Of a stretch of 64,000 nucleotides of DNA, positions 55,109 to 63,842 are shown one piece after another. This stretch comes from Geodermatophilus sabuli (GTDB taxonomy: Bacteria; Actinomycetota; Actinomycetes; Mycobacteriales; Geodermatophilaceae), in NCBI RefSeq assembly GCF_900215145.1, contig NZ_OBDO01000001.1, forward strand, positions 372,001 through 436,000. The letters run 5' to 3'. The position numbers and the translations under genes are program-made. The first letter of the stretch is position 1, and each line of letters opens with the position of its first letter. The notes beneath the pieces are model-generated. The model did not search any database. It saw only the letters and a list, made by a program, of their open reading frames with translations, and was not told the origin of the DNA.

Positions 55109-55909
55109 ATGTATGAGCGGTATCAGACGATGGGGTTCGAGCTGTCCGGCAGTGGTGTGCTGACGGTGACGTTTCTGCGGGCGGACAAGCTGAATGCGAT
55201 CGACGCGGAGTTCCATCGTGAGTTGTCGACGGTGTTCGCCGACATCGGGATGGATCGTCGGGTGCGGGCGGTGGTGCTGACCGGTGCGGGGCGGGCGTTC
55301 TGTGCCGGGGGTGATCTGGAGTGGATCGCCGGGGAGACGCCGGTGACCCGGGAGACCACGTTCTTCGAGGCCAAGAAGATCGTCGATGATCTGCTGAACG
55401 TGCCGCAGCCGGTGATCGCCGCGGTCAACGGTGCCGCGGCCGGTTATGGCTTCACGATGGCGTTGATGAGTGATTTCAGCATCGTGGCCGAGGACGCCCG
55501 GTTGTCCGATCCGCATGTCGTGATCGGCCTGGTGGCCGGCGACGGCGGAGCGATGATGTGGCCGATCCTGGTGGGGATGGCGCGGGCCAAGCGGCATCTG
55601 CTCACCGGGGATCCGGTGGTGGGCAGCGTGGCCGCGGAGTGGGGTCTGGTCACCGAGGCGTGTCCGGCCGGTGAGGTGCTGCCGCGGGCGTTGGCGCTGG
55701 CCGAGCGGATGGCGGCGTCCCCGCAGGTGGCGGTGCAGGGCACGAAGAAGGCGCTGAACGCCATCTTGCACATGCTCTCCAGCCTGACGTTGGATCTCGG
55801 GTTCCAGGCCGAGCGGCTGTCGGCGGTGTCGGAGGACCACCAGCGCCTGCTCGCCGAGGCGCGGGAGGCCCGGGCCCGCCGGCGCGCGTCGGCGGCGGTC
55901 CCGCAGTGA
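55109..55909 (+). CDS. Crotonase-family protein with His/Asp pair, copy 2
   Basis: Identical in sequence to the gene at 37862 (266 residues, H136 and D145). Here it is followed by a truncated ligase start rather than an intact ligase. Complete identity implies recent duplication or ongoing gene conversion. Its presence ahead of the crotonase/thiolase-fold/DUF35 genes gives that run the same promoter and operator-like site as the 37.8-kb operon. Confidence 0.87.
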   Translation: MYERYQTMGFELSGSGVLTVTFLRADKLNAIDAEFHRELSTVFADIGMDRRVRAVVLTGAGRAFCAGGDLEWIAGETPVTRETTFFEAKKIVDDLLNVPQPVIAAVNGAAAGYGFTMALMSDFSIVAEDARLSDPHVVIGLVAGDGGAMMWPILVGMARAKRHLLTGDPVVGSVAAEWGLVTEACPAGEVLPRALALAERMAASPQVAVQGTKKALNAILHMLSSLTLDLGFQAERLSAVSEDHQRLLAEAREARARRRASAAVPQ

Positions 55910-56061
55910 ACCCGCTCCAGGCCACGTCCACACCCGGACTCATGATGGACGTCGACCTGAACGACCTCCCGCGCTTGGACACCGCCGTCGAGGTCATCGC
56001 TGTCGATGGCGAGTACTCCCGTCGTGGGGAGAGATCGAGCGCAGCAACTGGGTCGCGATGA
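55906..56061 (+). pseudogene. Truncated acyl-CoA ligase start
   Basis: Codons 1-19 (MNPLQATSTPGLMMDVDLN) equal the start of the ligase at 38659. The frame then runs 32 codons through unrelated sequence to TGA at 56059-56061. It is a by-product of the duplication. Confidence 0.85.
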
Positions 56062-56228
56062 GCAGCTGCCCTCTCTTCTGAGTGACTTGAACCCAGTCGA
56101 TCTCCGGACCCGCGCCAGCGAGAACCGGAAACCGGTGCTGCCTGCGCGACGCAGAACGAGGCCTCCCATGAGGAAGCGCCCGACCGTCTCCGAACGTCCG
56201 TCCTGAGTCCGACAGCAGTGAGGCAACC
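56062..56228. other. Short gap after the truncated ligase
   Basis: Nothing recognisable in this non-duplicated remainder of the gap before the next crotonase. Confidence 0.4.
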
Positions 56229-57044
56229 ATGACAACCGGAGAGGGCACCGACTTGCACACCCAGGCAGTGCTGACCCAGCAGCGCGGCAATGTCCTGCTG
56301 ATCACCATCAACCGGCCACGAGCCCGCAACTGCGTCAACCGGGTCGTCGCCGAGGCCATCGGCGAGGCACTCGAGACCGCCGAGACCGATCCAACCGTGC
56401 GGGTGATCGTCTTGACCGGTGCCGGCGACAGGGCGTTCTGCGCCGGAGCGGATCTGAAGGCGCTGGCCAATGGGGAAGACGTCAACCCCGAGGGCCCCCG
56501 CGCGCACTGGGGTTTTGCCGGGTACGTCAACCACCCGGTCAGCAAGCCCACCATCGCCGCGGTCAACGGGTTCGCGCTCGGTGGCGGCACGGAACTGGCG
56601 CTGGCCAGTGACCTGGTCGTCGCAGCGGACACGGCCGAGTTCGGTCTGCCCGAGGTGCGGCGCGGTCTGGTGGCGGCCGGCGGTGGTGCGTTCCGACTGG
56701 CGCAGCAGATCCCGCGGAAAGTCGCCTTGGAGATGGTGTTCACCGGTGCAGCCATCTCGGCCTCCCGGGCCCTCGCCCTGGGGTTGGTGAGTCGCGTCGT
56801 TCCGCAGTGTCAGGTCCTCTCGGCGGCACTCGAACTGGCCGAGGTCATCGCCGCGAACGCGCCGCTGGCGGTGCAGGCCACCAAGCGCATCGCCGGCGGG
56901 ATCACCGACGGTGCCGTCGAGCGTGATCACGCCGACTGGGCTCTCAACTGGGCCGAGGCGGGACACGTGCGGCGCTCGCAGGACTACCAGGAAGGTGTTC
57001 GGGCCTTCGCCGAGAAGCGGACACCGAATTGGACAGGTCGATGA
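56229..57044 (+). CDS. Enoyl-CoA hydratase-family protein
   Basis: The 271-residue crotonase has [41 protein letters not shown] and FGLPEVRRGLVAAGGGAFRL, where the first catalytic Glu is kept. It ends VRAFAEKRTPNWTGR, a usual crotonase C-terminus. It is likely an enoyl-CoA hydratase. ATG 56229 is the family start. Its TGA overlaps the ATG of the thiolase-fold gene (57041), so translation is coupled. Confidence 0.9.
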   Translation: MTTGEGTDLHTQAVLTQQRGNVLLITINRPRARNCVNRVVAEAIGEALETAETDPTVRVIVLTGAGDRAFCAGADLKALANGEDVNPEGPRAHWGFAGYVNHPVSKPTIAAVNGFALGGGTELALASDLVVAADTAEFGLPEVRRGLVAAGGGAFRLAQQIPRKVALEMVFTGAAISASRALALGLVSRVVPQCQVLSAALELAEVIAANAPLAVQATKRIAGGITDGAVERDHADWALNWAEAGHVRRSQDYQEGVRAFAEKRTPNWTGR

Positions 57045-58213
57045 GGCGGAGACGTCGTAGTGCGCGATCGCCGGTCATCGTCGGTCTCGGGATGACCGAG
57101 CTGGGGAAGGTGTACGGCAAGACCAGCAGTCAGTTCGCCGCCGAGGCCACTCGACTCGCCGTGGCCGACGCCGGACTGCTCCTGTCGGACGTCGACGGGT
57201 TGCTCATCTCGGCGGGCGTGGCCAACGATGTCGGACTCGAATTGCAGGTCGACCTCGAGCTGCGCGATCTGAAGCTCCTCACCCAGATGCAGGCGTTCGG
57301 GTCGACAGCCGGAGCGATGGTGCAGTTCGCGTCGATGGCCGTGGAAGCCGGGATGGCGGAAGTCGTCGTGTGCGTCTTCGGGGACGCTCCGCTCAAGGAG
57401 GGAGCCGGGGCGGGTGATGCGTACGGGGCCGGCCACCGGGCGCACTCCGGATGGACGGGGCTCCAGCGATCGACGGGCGTCGTCACCCCGAACGTGCTGT
57501 ACTCGCTGGCCGCCCGGCGCCACATGCTCAGGTACGGGACGACCTCCGAGCAGCTCGGCGCAATCGCCGTCGCCCAGCGCGACTGGGCTGCACTCAATCC
57601 CCTGGCGCAGATGCGGACCCCCATCACCATCGCCGACCACCAGCAGTCGCGCATCATCAGCGATCCGTTCCATCTGTTCGACTGCTGCCTGGTGTCGAAC
57701 GGTGGCGTCGCCGTGGTCGTGAGCACCGCCGAACGTGCGCGCGATCTGCAGCAACCTGCGGTCGACGTTCTCGGGTGGGCGCAGAGTCATCCGGGTGCGA
57801 GATCGCGCCGCGACGACAACTTCGGTTTGGTGACCGGTGCGGCACGATCGGGCCCGGCGGCCATGTCGATGGCGGGGGTCACGGTCGACGACATCGATCT
57901 CGTCGAGATCTACGACTGCTACACCTATACCGCTCTCGTCACACTCGAGGACTACGGATTCTGCGCCAAGGGCGCCGGAGGCGAGTTCGTGTCGACGCCG
58001 GGGAACATCGGCCCGGCCGGCAAGCTGAAGATGAACACCGGTGGGGGACAACTGTCCTCCTACTACATGTGGGGCATGACCCCCCTGTCCGAGGCCGTCC
58101 TCCAGGCGCGCGGCCAGGCCGGTGCCCGGCAGCAGGACCGACACGAGCTCGTCCTCGTCTCGGGCAACGGGGGGATCCTGGACCACCACTCGACCTTGAT
58201 CTTGGGTTCCTGA
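57041..58213 (+). CDS. Thiolase-fold lipid-transfer-type protein, possible retro-aldolase
   Basis: The 390-residue protein has the SCP-x/Ltp thiolase layout: VIVGLGMTELGKVYG at the start, QLGAIAVAQRDWAALNPLAQ, LVEIYDCYTYTALVTLEDYGF and KMNTGGGQLSSYYMWGM. The place where thiolases carry the nucleophilic Cys (around residues 85-91) reads QAFGSTAG, without Cys. This resembles Ltp2-type enzymes that perform retro-aldol cleavage with a DUF35 partner, and a DUF35 gene follows directly. The call to aldolase is inference. A stretch of Arg codons opens the gene. Confidence 0.85.
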   Translation: MRRRRRSARSPVIVGLGMTELGKVYGKTSSQFAAEATRLAVADAGLLLSDVDGLLISAGVANDVGLELQVDLELRDLKLLTQMQAFGSTAGAMVQFASMAVEAGMAEVVVCVFGDAPLKEGAGAGDAYGAGHRAHSGWTGLQRSTGVVTPNVLYSLAARRHMLRYGTTSEQLGAIAVAQRDWAALNPLAQMRTPITIADHQQSRIISDPFHLFDCCLVSNGGVAVVVSTAERARDLQQPAVDVLGWAQSHPGARSRRDDNFGLVTGAARSGPAAMSMAGVTVDDIDLVEIYDCYTYTALVTLEDYGFCAKGAGGEFVSTPGNIGPAGKLKMNTGGGQLSSYYMWGMTPLSEAVLQARGQAGARQQDRHELVLVSGNGGILDHHSTLILGS

Positions 58214-58215
58214 CC

Positions 58216-58695
58216 ATGAGGGAACCGGTCGCAGGGAGATCCACACCCGTGAACGTGCAACCTGTCGCCCGTGACACCGCCACGGCGGCGTTCTTCGCCG
58301 GAACCGCGCGTGGGGTGTTCCTGCTACGCAGGTCCGCGCGATCCGGCGAGATCGTGCCCCCCTCAGCAGTGCAGGACAGCGTGGGCAACACCGATCTGGA
58401 CTGGGTGGAGGCATCGGGTCGTGGCAGGGTCGTGTCGTGGGCCTTCGTCCCTCAGCGGGCCGCGGATTCGGACACCCCACTCGAGCTCACGATCGGCGTG
58501 GTCGAACTGGATGAGGGACCGTGGTGGTGGACTCAGCTCATCGACGTCGATCGGGACAACATCGTGGAGGGGCTTCGAGTCCGAGCGGTGTTCACCAAGT
58601 CCGGACCGGCAGAGACCGACGAGTACGTCCCGGTCTTCGCGCCCGATGAGCCCCTGTCCGCGGCCGCCTCGAACACGGTGTCAGTCGCGTCGTAG
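58216..58695 (+). CDS. DUF35 OB-fold partner protein (zinc-ribbon cysteines lost)
   Basis: The 159-residue protein has the DUF35 arrangement: a short N-terminal helix (TAAFFAGTARGVFLLRRS), the ribbon region, then WVEASGRGRVVSWAFV leading into the OB fold (IGVVELDEGPWWWTQLID, GLRVRAVFTKS). The four Cys expected in the zinc ribbon are all absent (RRSARSG and QDSVGN stand in their place). It lies 2 bp after the thiolase-fold gene. DUF35 proteins bind acyl-CoA and form complexes with such partners. ATG 58216 is the first start. Confidence 0.83.
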   Translation: MREPVAGRSTPVNVQPVARDTATAAFFAGTARGVFLLRRSARSGEIVPPSAVQDSVGNTDLDWVEASGRGRVVSWAFVPQRAADSDTPLELTIGVVELDEGPWWWTQLIDVDRDNIVEGLRVRAVFTKSGPAETDEYVPVFAPDEPLSAAASNTVSVAS

Positions 58696-59452
58696 TCATC
58701 ATCGATTCCGGCATGGCGACGGTCCTGCGGGCACCGTCAGGTGTGCGCCGCGCCCGCTGAGATCACGTCACCGGTACGACGCTGCTGGCTGGGCTCCGGG
58801 CATCGCCACGCACCGATCGTCAGCGGCACCACCGGTGCATGAATGCTGCACCCACGCTCGCCTGTGCGACGCCGGCGGGAATCCGTTGGCCTTGCTCGCG
58901 CAGGGGTGGCGCGCCACATCTTCGTAGCCTTCTTGACGGCTGGCGTCAGAGGCGACGGGCAGCCCTCGTGCGCAGGGGAGTCCTGTCGTAGCGACGTGGA
59001 CGTCTGGGGCCATCGCGATCCGCAGCCCGAGACTGGGGGAGTGGTCGGAGGTGCCGACGCCCAGGTGCTGGCAGGCCTGCTCCACGACGGGTGCCGGGTC
59101 GACCGACTGGGTGTGCTCGCGCCCATCTGGGCGCCGCCGGCCCGCTCCCGGTGGTCCGGGCGGTCCACGGGCAGGGTTGCGGCAGCCGTTGCCGGCCCAC
59201 GACGGCGCTGCCAGGCGCCCTGAGCCGGTGTCGCGGGGTCGTCCAGTGCAGCAGGACCCGGTCCGCGTGGGCTCGATCGCCAGCACCGGCGAAAGGACCC
59301 GGGTTGGGCACGGCGCGCCTTCCTCGGCCGGTCCGTGCGCTGCCTGCTGCCGGGCGAGGGCACCGGGGGAAGCCCCGGGTGGTCCGGACGGGCTCGGCAC
59401 CGGGGTCGTGCTGGCTCCCCAGGAGCCGCAGCCGGTGCGCTCCGATGCATCT
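58696..59452. other. Gene-free stretch
   Basis: Long frames on both strands lack family motifs. A minus-strand stretch near 58920-59100 (VVEQACQHLGVG, LRIAMAPDVHVATTG) looks protein-like but I cannot assign it; it may be a relic. Confidence 0.35.
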
Positions 59453-59467
59453 TGACGATTATCGTCA
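59453..59467. promoter_or_regulatory. Operator-like site J (perfect palindrome)
   Basis: TGACGAT-T-ATCGTCA is a perfect 7-1-7 inverted repeat, followed by GTAATG. It lies 87 bp before the transporter start and is the best dyad among the ten sites. Confidence 0.65.
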
Positions 59468-59553
59468 GTAATGTGATGCTCAGCATCCACTCGGCATGCG
59501 TCGTGCGCCGGTGAGGCCGTGATCAGCTCAGACCCGCCCGTGGGAGGTTGGAC

Positions 59554-60918
59554 ATGAAGACCGAGCAGACGAGCAACGACCCGGGCGCGCCCCCAGCGGG
59601 AGTTCTGGCGGCTCCGAGCGAAGACGGTGCCGGAGCCCACGTCAGTCCTTCGATGCTCCGGCGCGCCGTCGTGGCGAGCTGCGCGGGCACCTTCGTCGAG
59701 TACTACGACTTCGCCGTGTATGCCGCCCTGACCCCGGCTCTCGCGAGCGTCTTCTTCTCGGCGTCGGACCGTGTGACCGGACTGCTGAGCACGCTCGGCA
59801 TCTTCGCCCTCGCGTTCGTGGCCCGGCCGCTCGGTGGTGTCGTCTGGGGTCTCTTCGGTGACAAGATCGGGCGGAAGACGACCCTGGTCGCGGTCATCCT
59901 GCTCATGTCGCTCAGCACGGCCGCCATCGGCTTGCTCCCGGGCTACCAGACGATCGGCGTTCTCGCTCCACTGCTGCTCGTGGTTCTGCGTCTTCTGCAG
60001 GGTCTCTCGGCGGGAGGCGAGCTCCCGGGAGCGACGATCTTCGTCGCCGAGTCCTCTCCGAACCACAGGCGGGGCTACTTCGTGAGTTGGATCGGGGTGT
60101 CGATCACGTGCGCAACGCTGGCAGGTCTCCTCACCGCTGCGCTGCTCGCCAACGTCCTCTCCACCGAATCGCTGAACAGTTGGGGATGGCGCATCCCGTT
60201 CCTGCTCGCGCTGCCGCTGGGGCTCGTCGGGCTCTACATCCGGCTGAAGCTCGACGAGTCCCCTGCCTTCGAACTCGCGCGCCAAGCCGAGGCCACCTTT
60301 CAGAGCCCGCTTCCTGAGGTGCTCGGAAAGGCGTCCATGTACCGCCGGATGGCGGTGACCGGACTGCTGGGGGCCGGCGCCTTCCTCGGCTACTACATCA
60401 TGATGATCTACATGCCGACGCTGCTGACCAGCGAGCTCGGCTTCGACTCGGGGGACGGCCTCCTCGCGATCTGCGCTGGTGGCGCAGCCATTGCCGTCCT
60501 GGGACCGCTGATGGGCGCCCTGTCGGACAAATATGGTCGGCGGCCGCTTCTCGTCTTCGCAGCACTGGGCCTGATCCTGTTCACCTATCCGAGCTTCCTC
60601 CTTCTCAACACCGGCAACTTCTTCGCGGCCGTGTCAGCACTCCTGCTGCTGGCGCTGCCGGTCTCGGCGGGACAGGCGGTCTACGTGACCGCCGCACTGG
60701 AGCGCTTTCCTACGACCATCAGGTACACGGCATTCGGCATCAGTTACAACGTCTTCGGGCTGATCGGTGGGACGGCGGCATACGTCTCGACATTCCTCGT
60801 CGCGAAGACGGGAACCACCCATGCGCCTGCCTTCTACCTGATGGCGGTGGCGGTGGTGGTGCTGCTGACGACGCTGCGGGTCCGGGAGACCGCGAGCCGC
60901 CCGCTCGAATCGGCATGA
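59554..60918 (+). CDS. MHS-family major facilitator transporter
   Basis: The 454-residue permease has about 12 membrane segments. Family marks are AGTFVEYYDFAVYAALTPAL, GDKIGRKTTLVAVILLMS, RLLQGLSAGGELPGATIFV, SSPNHRRGYFVSWIG and DKYGRRPLLVFAALG. Such metabolite:H+ symporters import organic acids, including shikimate, aromatic and dicarboxylic acids. ATG 59554 has GGAGG six bases upstream. It heads the transporter-thiolase-SDR-crotonase run under site J and may import the substrate or a partly oxidised form of it. Confidence 0.92.
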   Translation: MKTEQTSNDPGAPPAGVLAAPSEDGAGAHVSPSMLRRAVVASCAGTFVEYYDFAVYAALTPALASVFFSASDRVTGLLSTLGIFALAFVARPLGGVVWGLFGDKIGRKTTLVAVILLMSLSTAAIGLLPGYQTIGVLAPLLLVVLRLLQGLSAGGELPGATIFVAESSPNHRRGYFVSWIGVSITCATLAGLLTAALLANVLSTESLNSWGWRIPFLLALPLGLVGLYIRLKLDESPAFELARQAEATFQSPLPEVLGKASMYRRMAVTGLLGAGAFLGYYIMMIYMPTLLTSELGFDSGDGLLAICAGGAAIAVLGPLMGALSDKYGRRPLLVFAALGLILFTYPSFLLLNTGNFFAAVSALLLLALPVSAGQAVYVTAALERFPTTIRYTAFGISYNVFGLIGGTAAYVSTFLVAKTGTTHAPAFYLMAVAVVVLLTTLRVRETASRPLESA

Positions 60919-61071
60919 GAGCGATTCGCCCGCATTCCACGACGTCCACATCAGAGCGACCGCGGAAACGTCGGTCTCGAGTCGATCCCCGGATCGCGCT
61001 CGCCCGCGACCGCACCCAAGGGGCCGACCTCCTTCGGCACCTCAGCAACGTGACGGAAAGAGAAGGCCACC

Positions 61072-62247
61072 GTGACTGATGCCGTGATCGTCGACGTGCT
61101 CCGCACTGCCTCCGGTAGGGGGAAGCAGGGTGGCGCACTCTCGGACGTCCACCCCGCAGACCTGTACGCCACAGTTCTCAGATCGCTCGTCGATCGCCAC
61201 GGGCTGGACCCCGGGCTCGTCGACGACGTGATCACCGGCTGTGTCAGCCAGGTCGGCGACCAGGGCCTCAACATCGGACGAACGGCCACCCTGGTCGCCG
61301 GCTTCCCCGAGCACGTCCCGGCGACGACCATCGACCGCCAGTGCGGGTCCAGTCAGCAGGCGATGCACTTCGCCGCACAGGGCGTGATGTCAGGCGCCTA
61401 CGACATCGTGGTGGCCGGTGGCGTCGAGAGCATGAGCCGCGTCCCGATGTTCTCCAACGCCGCGGGCGGCGACCCGTTCGGCCCGCTGTCGGCGCGCTAC
61501 CCCGAGGGCCTGGTCGGCCAGGGCATCGGCGCTGAGATCATCGCCGCGCGCTGGGGGCTGAGCCGGCAGCAGCTCGACGAGTACGCCGCCCGGTCCCACG
61601 CACTCGCCACCACGAACGCCGGGAGCGGCGCCTTCGCATCCGAGATCGTCCCGATCGACGTCGAGGGCGGACAGCACACCGGCGACGAGACGATCCGCGC
61701 ATCGACCACCGTCGAGGGGCTCGCCGGGCTCAAGCCGTCGTTCTACGACGAGGAGCTCGGTCAGCGGTTCCCGGAGATCGAGTGGAGCATCACGCCGGGC
61801 AACTCCTCACCGCTGACCGACGGCGCGTCGGCGGCGCTGATCATGAGCGACGAGAGGGCGCGGCAGCTCGGGCTCAGGCCCCGGGCCCGCTTCCACAGCT
61901 CCTCGGTCACCGGCAGCGACCCGATGCTGATGCTCACCGGCGTCATCCCGGCCACGGAGAAGGCGCTCAAGCGGTCCGGGCTGAGCATCGACGACATCGA
62001 CGCCTTCGAGGTCAACGAGGCCTTCGCCCCCGTGCCCCTGGCCTGGGCCAAGGAACTCGGCGTCGACATGACGAAACTCAACCCGCGCGGCGGCGCGATC
62101 GCCCTCGGCCACCCCCTCGGCGCCTCCGGCACCCGGCTGATGACCACCCTGCTCGGCCACCTGGAAGCGACCGGGGGCCGCTACGGGCTGCAGACGATGT
62201 GCGAGGGCGGCGGCATGGCCAATGCCACCGTCATCGAAGTGCTCTGA
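61072..62247 (+). CDS. Acetyl-CoA acetyltransferase (thiolase)
   Basis: The 391-residue thiolase has all catalytic residues: Cys91 in DRQCGSSQQA, His347 in ALGHPLGASG and Cys377 in TMCEGGGMANA, plus NEAFAPVPLAW. It should cleave a 3-ketoacyl-CoA at the end of the pathway, or act on acetoacetyl-CoA. GTG 61072 follows AGAAGG. In contrast to the thiolase-fold protein at 57041, it has a normal nucleophile. Confidence 0.95.
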   Translation: MTDAVIVDVLRTASGRGKQGGALSDVHPADLYATVLRSLVDRHGLDPGLVDDVITGCVSQVGDQGLNIGRTATLVAGFPEHVPATTIDRQCGSSQQAMHFAAQGVMSGAYDIVVAGGVESMSRVPMFSNAAGGDPFGPLSARYPEGLVGQGIGAEIIAARWGLSRQQLDEYAARSHALATTNAGSGAFASEIVPIDVEGGQHTGDETIRASTTVEGLAGLKPSFYDEELGQRFPEIEWSITPGNSSPLTDGASAALIMSDERARQLGLRPRARFHSSSVTGSDPMLMLTGVIPATEKALKRSGLSIDDIDAFEVNEAFAPVPLAWAKELGVDMTKLNPRGGAIALGHPLGASGTRLMTTLLGHLEATGGRYGLQTMCEGGGMANATVIEVL

Positions 62248-62286
62248 CCGCCTCCGCACCCCAGCCCCAGAGAAAGGCGCACACCC

Positions 62287-63048
62287 ATGGACATCGCAGG
62301 CAAGGTGGCTCTCGTCACCGGCGGGGCTTCCGGGCTCGGCCTCGCCACCGTGCGGCAGCTCTCTTCGGAGGGCGCCAAGGTGGTCATCGTCGACCTCCCC
62401 TCCTCCGACGGCAAGGCGGTGGCCGAGGAGCTCGGTGACGCCGCCGTCTTCGTCGGCGCCGACGTCACTGACGAGGCCCAGGTCGCCGAGGCCGTCGCCG
62501 CGGCGCAGGGACTCGGCGACCTCGCGGTGGCGGTCAACTGTGCCGGCATCGGCGGTGCCATCAAGACGGTGAGCAAGAAGGGGGCATTTCCGCTCGCCGA
62601 CTTCCGCAAGGTGATCGAGGTCAACCTGATCGGCACCTTCAACGTCCTGCGTCTTGCCGCAGCAGCCATGGTGGACCGGGACGTGGACGCCGAGGAGCGC
62701 GGCGTGATCGTGAACACCGCTTCGGTCGCCGCATACGACGGCCAGATCGGGCAGGCGGCGTACTCCGCGTCGAAGGGCGGCATCGTCGGCATGACCCTGC
62801 CGGTCGCCCGCGACCTCGCGGAGTACCGCATCCGGGTCAACACGATCGCCCCCGGGATGTTCCTCACCCCGCTGCTGGCCACCCTGCCGCAAGAGGTGCG
62901 GGACTCGCTCGGCGCACAGGTGCCGCACCCGGCCAGGCTCGGCAATCCTCCGGAGTACGCCGCGCTCGTCAGTCACCTCATCGCCAACCCGATGATCAAC
63001 GGTGAGACCATCCGGCTCGACGGCGCGATCCGGATGGCGCCGCGATGA
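62287..63048 (+). CDS. 3-hydroxyacyl-CoA dehydrogenase-type SDR
   Basis: The 253-residue SDR has [63 protein letters not shown] and a C-terminal [18 protein letters not shown], matching type II 3-hydroxyacyl-CoA dehydrogenases (HSD10-like). It would oxidise the hydroxyacyl-CoA formed by a crotonase, ahead of the thiolase upstream. ATG 62287 lies 39 bp after the thiolase stop. It overlaps the following crotonase by ATGA. Confidence 0.93.
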   Translation: MDIAGKVALVTGGASGLGLATVRQLSSEGAKVVIVDLPSSDGKAVAEELGDAAVFVGADVTDEAQVAEAVAAAQGLGDLAVAVNCAGIGGAIKTVSKKGAFPLADFRKVIEVNLIGTFNVLRLAAAAMVDRDVDAEERGVIVNTASVAAYDGQIGQAAYSASKGGIVGMTLPVARDLAEYRIRVNTIAPGMFLTPLLATLPQEVRDSLGAQVPHPARLGNPPEYAALVSHLIANPMINGETIRLDGAIRMAPR

Positions 63049-63842
63049 CGGCCGGCACGTCGGAGCCGGCCGCGACCCTCGAGCGCCGGGGACGCGTTGG
63101 CCTCATCACGTTCAACCGCCCGCACGCGATGAACGCGGTCAACTCCGACCTCGCGGGCGCGGTGGGCGGGTTCCTCGAGGAGATCGACGGCGATCCGGGT
63201 CTCCGCGTCGCCGTCGTCACCGGCGCCGGCCGCGCGTTCTGCGCCGGCGCAGACCTCAAGGACGTCGCGGCGGGCCGGGACGTCGGTGCACCCGGGCACC
63301 CGGAGTGGGGGTTCGCCGGCCTCGTCGAGCACGAGTTCGCCAAACCGCTGATCGCCGCGGTGAACGGGTACGCCCTCGGCGGGGGCGCCGAGATCGTGCT
63401 GGCTTCCGACCTCGCCGTTCTCAGCGAGACCGCCTCGCTCGGGCTGCCGGAGGTCAAGCGCGGCCTCTTCGCAGCGGCAGCTGGGCTGATCAACCTGCCC
63501 CGCCAGGTGCCAACCAAGATCGCCATGGAGGTGGCGCTGCTGGGCGAGCTCGTCCCGGCCGACGAGGCCCTGCGCTGGGGCCTGGTCAACCGGGTGGTGC
63601 CTGCCGACCAACTGCTCGCCACTGCGCTCGAGCTCGCCGAGAAGGCCGCCTCGAACGCACCCGGGGCGATGCGCACCTCCAAGAGGATCATCCGCGCCGC
63701 CCTCGGCCGCGGGGCCGCATGGGACGGCGACGTCCGCACCCTGCAGGCCGAGGAGACCGTGAGGACGATGGCGAGTGCCGACGCGCTCGAGGGGGCCCGG
63801 GCCTTCGCCGAGAAGCGCCAGCCTCAGTGGGCCGACGCGTGA
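63045..63842 (+). CDS. Enoyl-CoA hydratase-family protein
   Basis: The 265-residue crotonase is close to the one at 56229 in layout: [63 protein letters not shown] and [12 protein letters not shown]. One Glu of the classical pair is retained. With the SDR and thiolase upstream it completes hydration, oxidation and thiolysis in one operon. ATG 63045 overlaps the SDR stop. Confidence 0.92.
   Translation: MTAGTSEPAATLERRGRVGLITFNRPHAMNAVNSDLAGAVGGFLEEIDGDPGLRVAVVTGAGRAFCAGADLKDVAAGRDVGAPGHPEWGFAGLVEHEFAKPLIAAVNGYALGGGAEIVLASDLAVLSETASLGLPEVKRGLFAAAAGLINLPRQVPTKIAMEVALLGELVPADEALRWGLVNRVVPADQLLATALELAEKAASNAPGAMRTSKRIIRAALGRGAAWDGDVRTLQAEETVRTMASADALEGARAFAEKRQPQWADA

Larger units (their letters stand above)
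54896..55963 (+). repeat. 1,068-bp duplication, copy 2
   Basis: This is the same sequence as 37649-38716. The right boundary cuts the acyl-CoA ligase gene after its 19th codon, showing that this copy was inserted here from the other locus or by unequal exchange. No target-site repeat or transposase adjoins it. Confidence 0.93.

Noticed and set aside
57041-58213. Calling the thiolase-fold protein an acetyl-CoA acetyltransferase
   Set aside because: The nucleophilic Cys position is occupied by Ser/Gly/Ala residues and a DUF35 partner follows, so ordinary thiolysis is unlikely.
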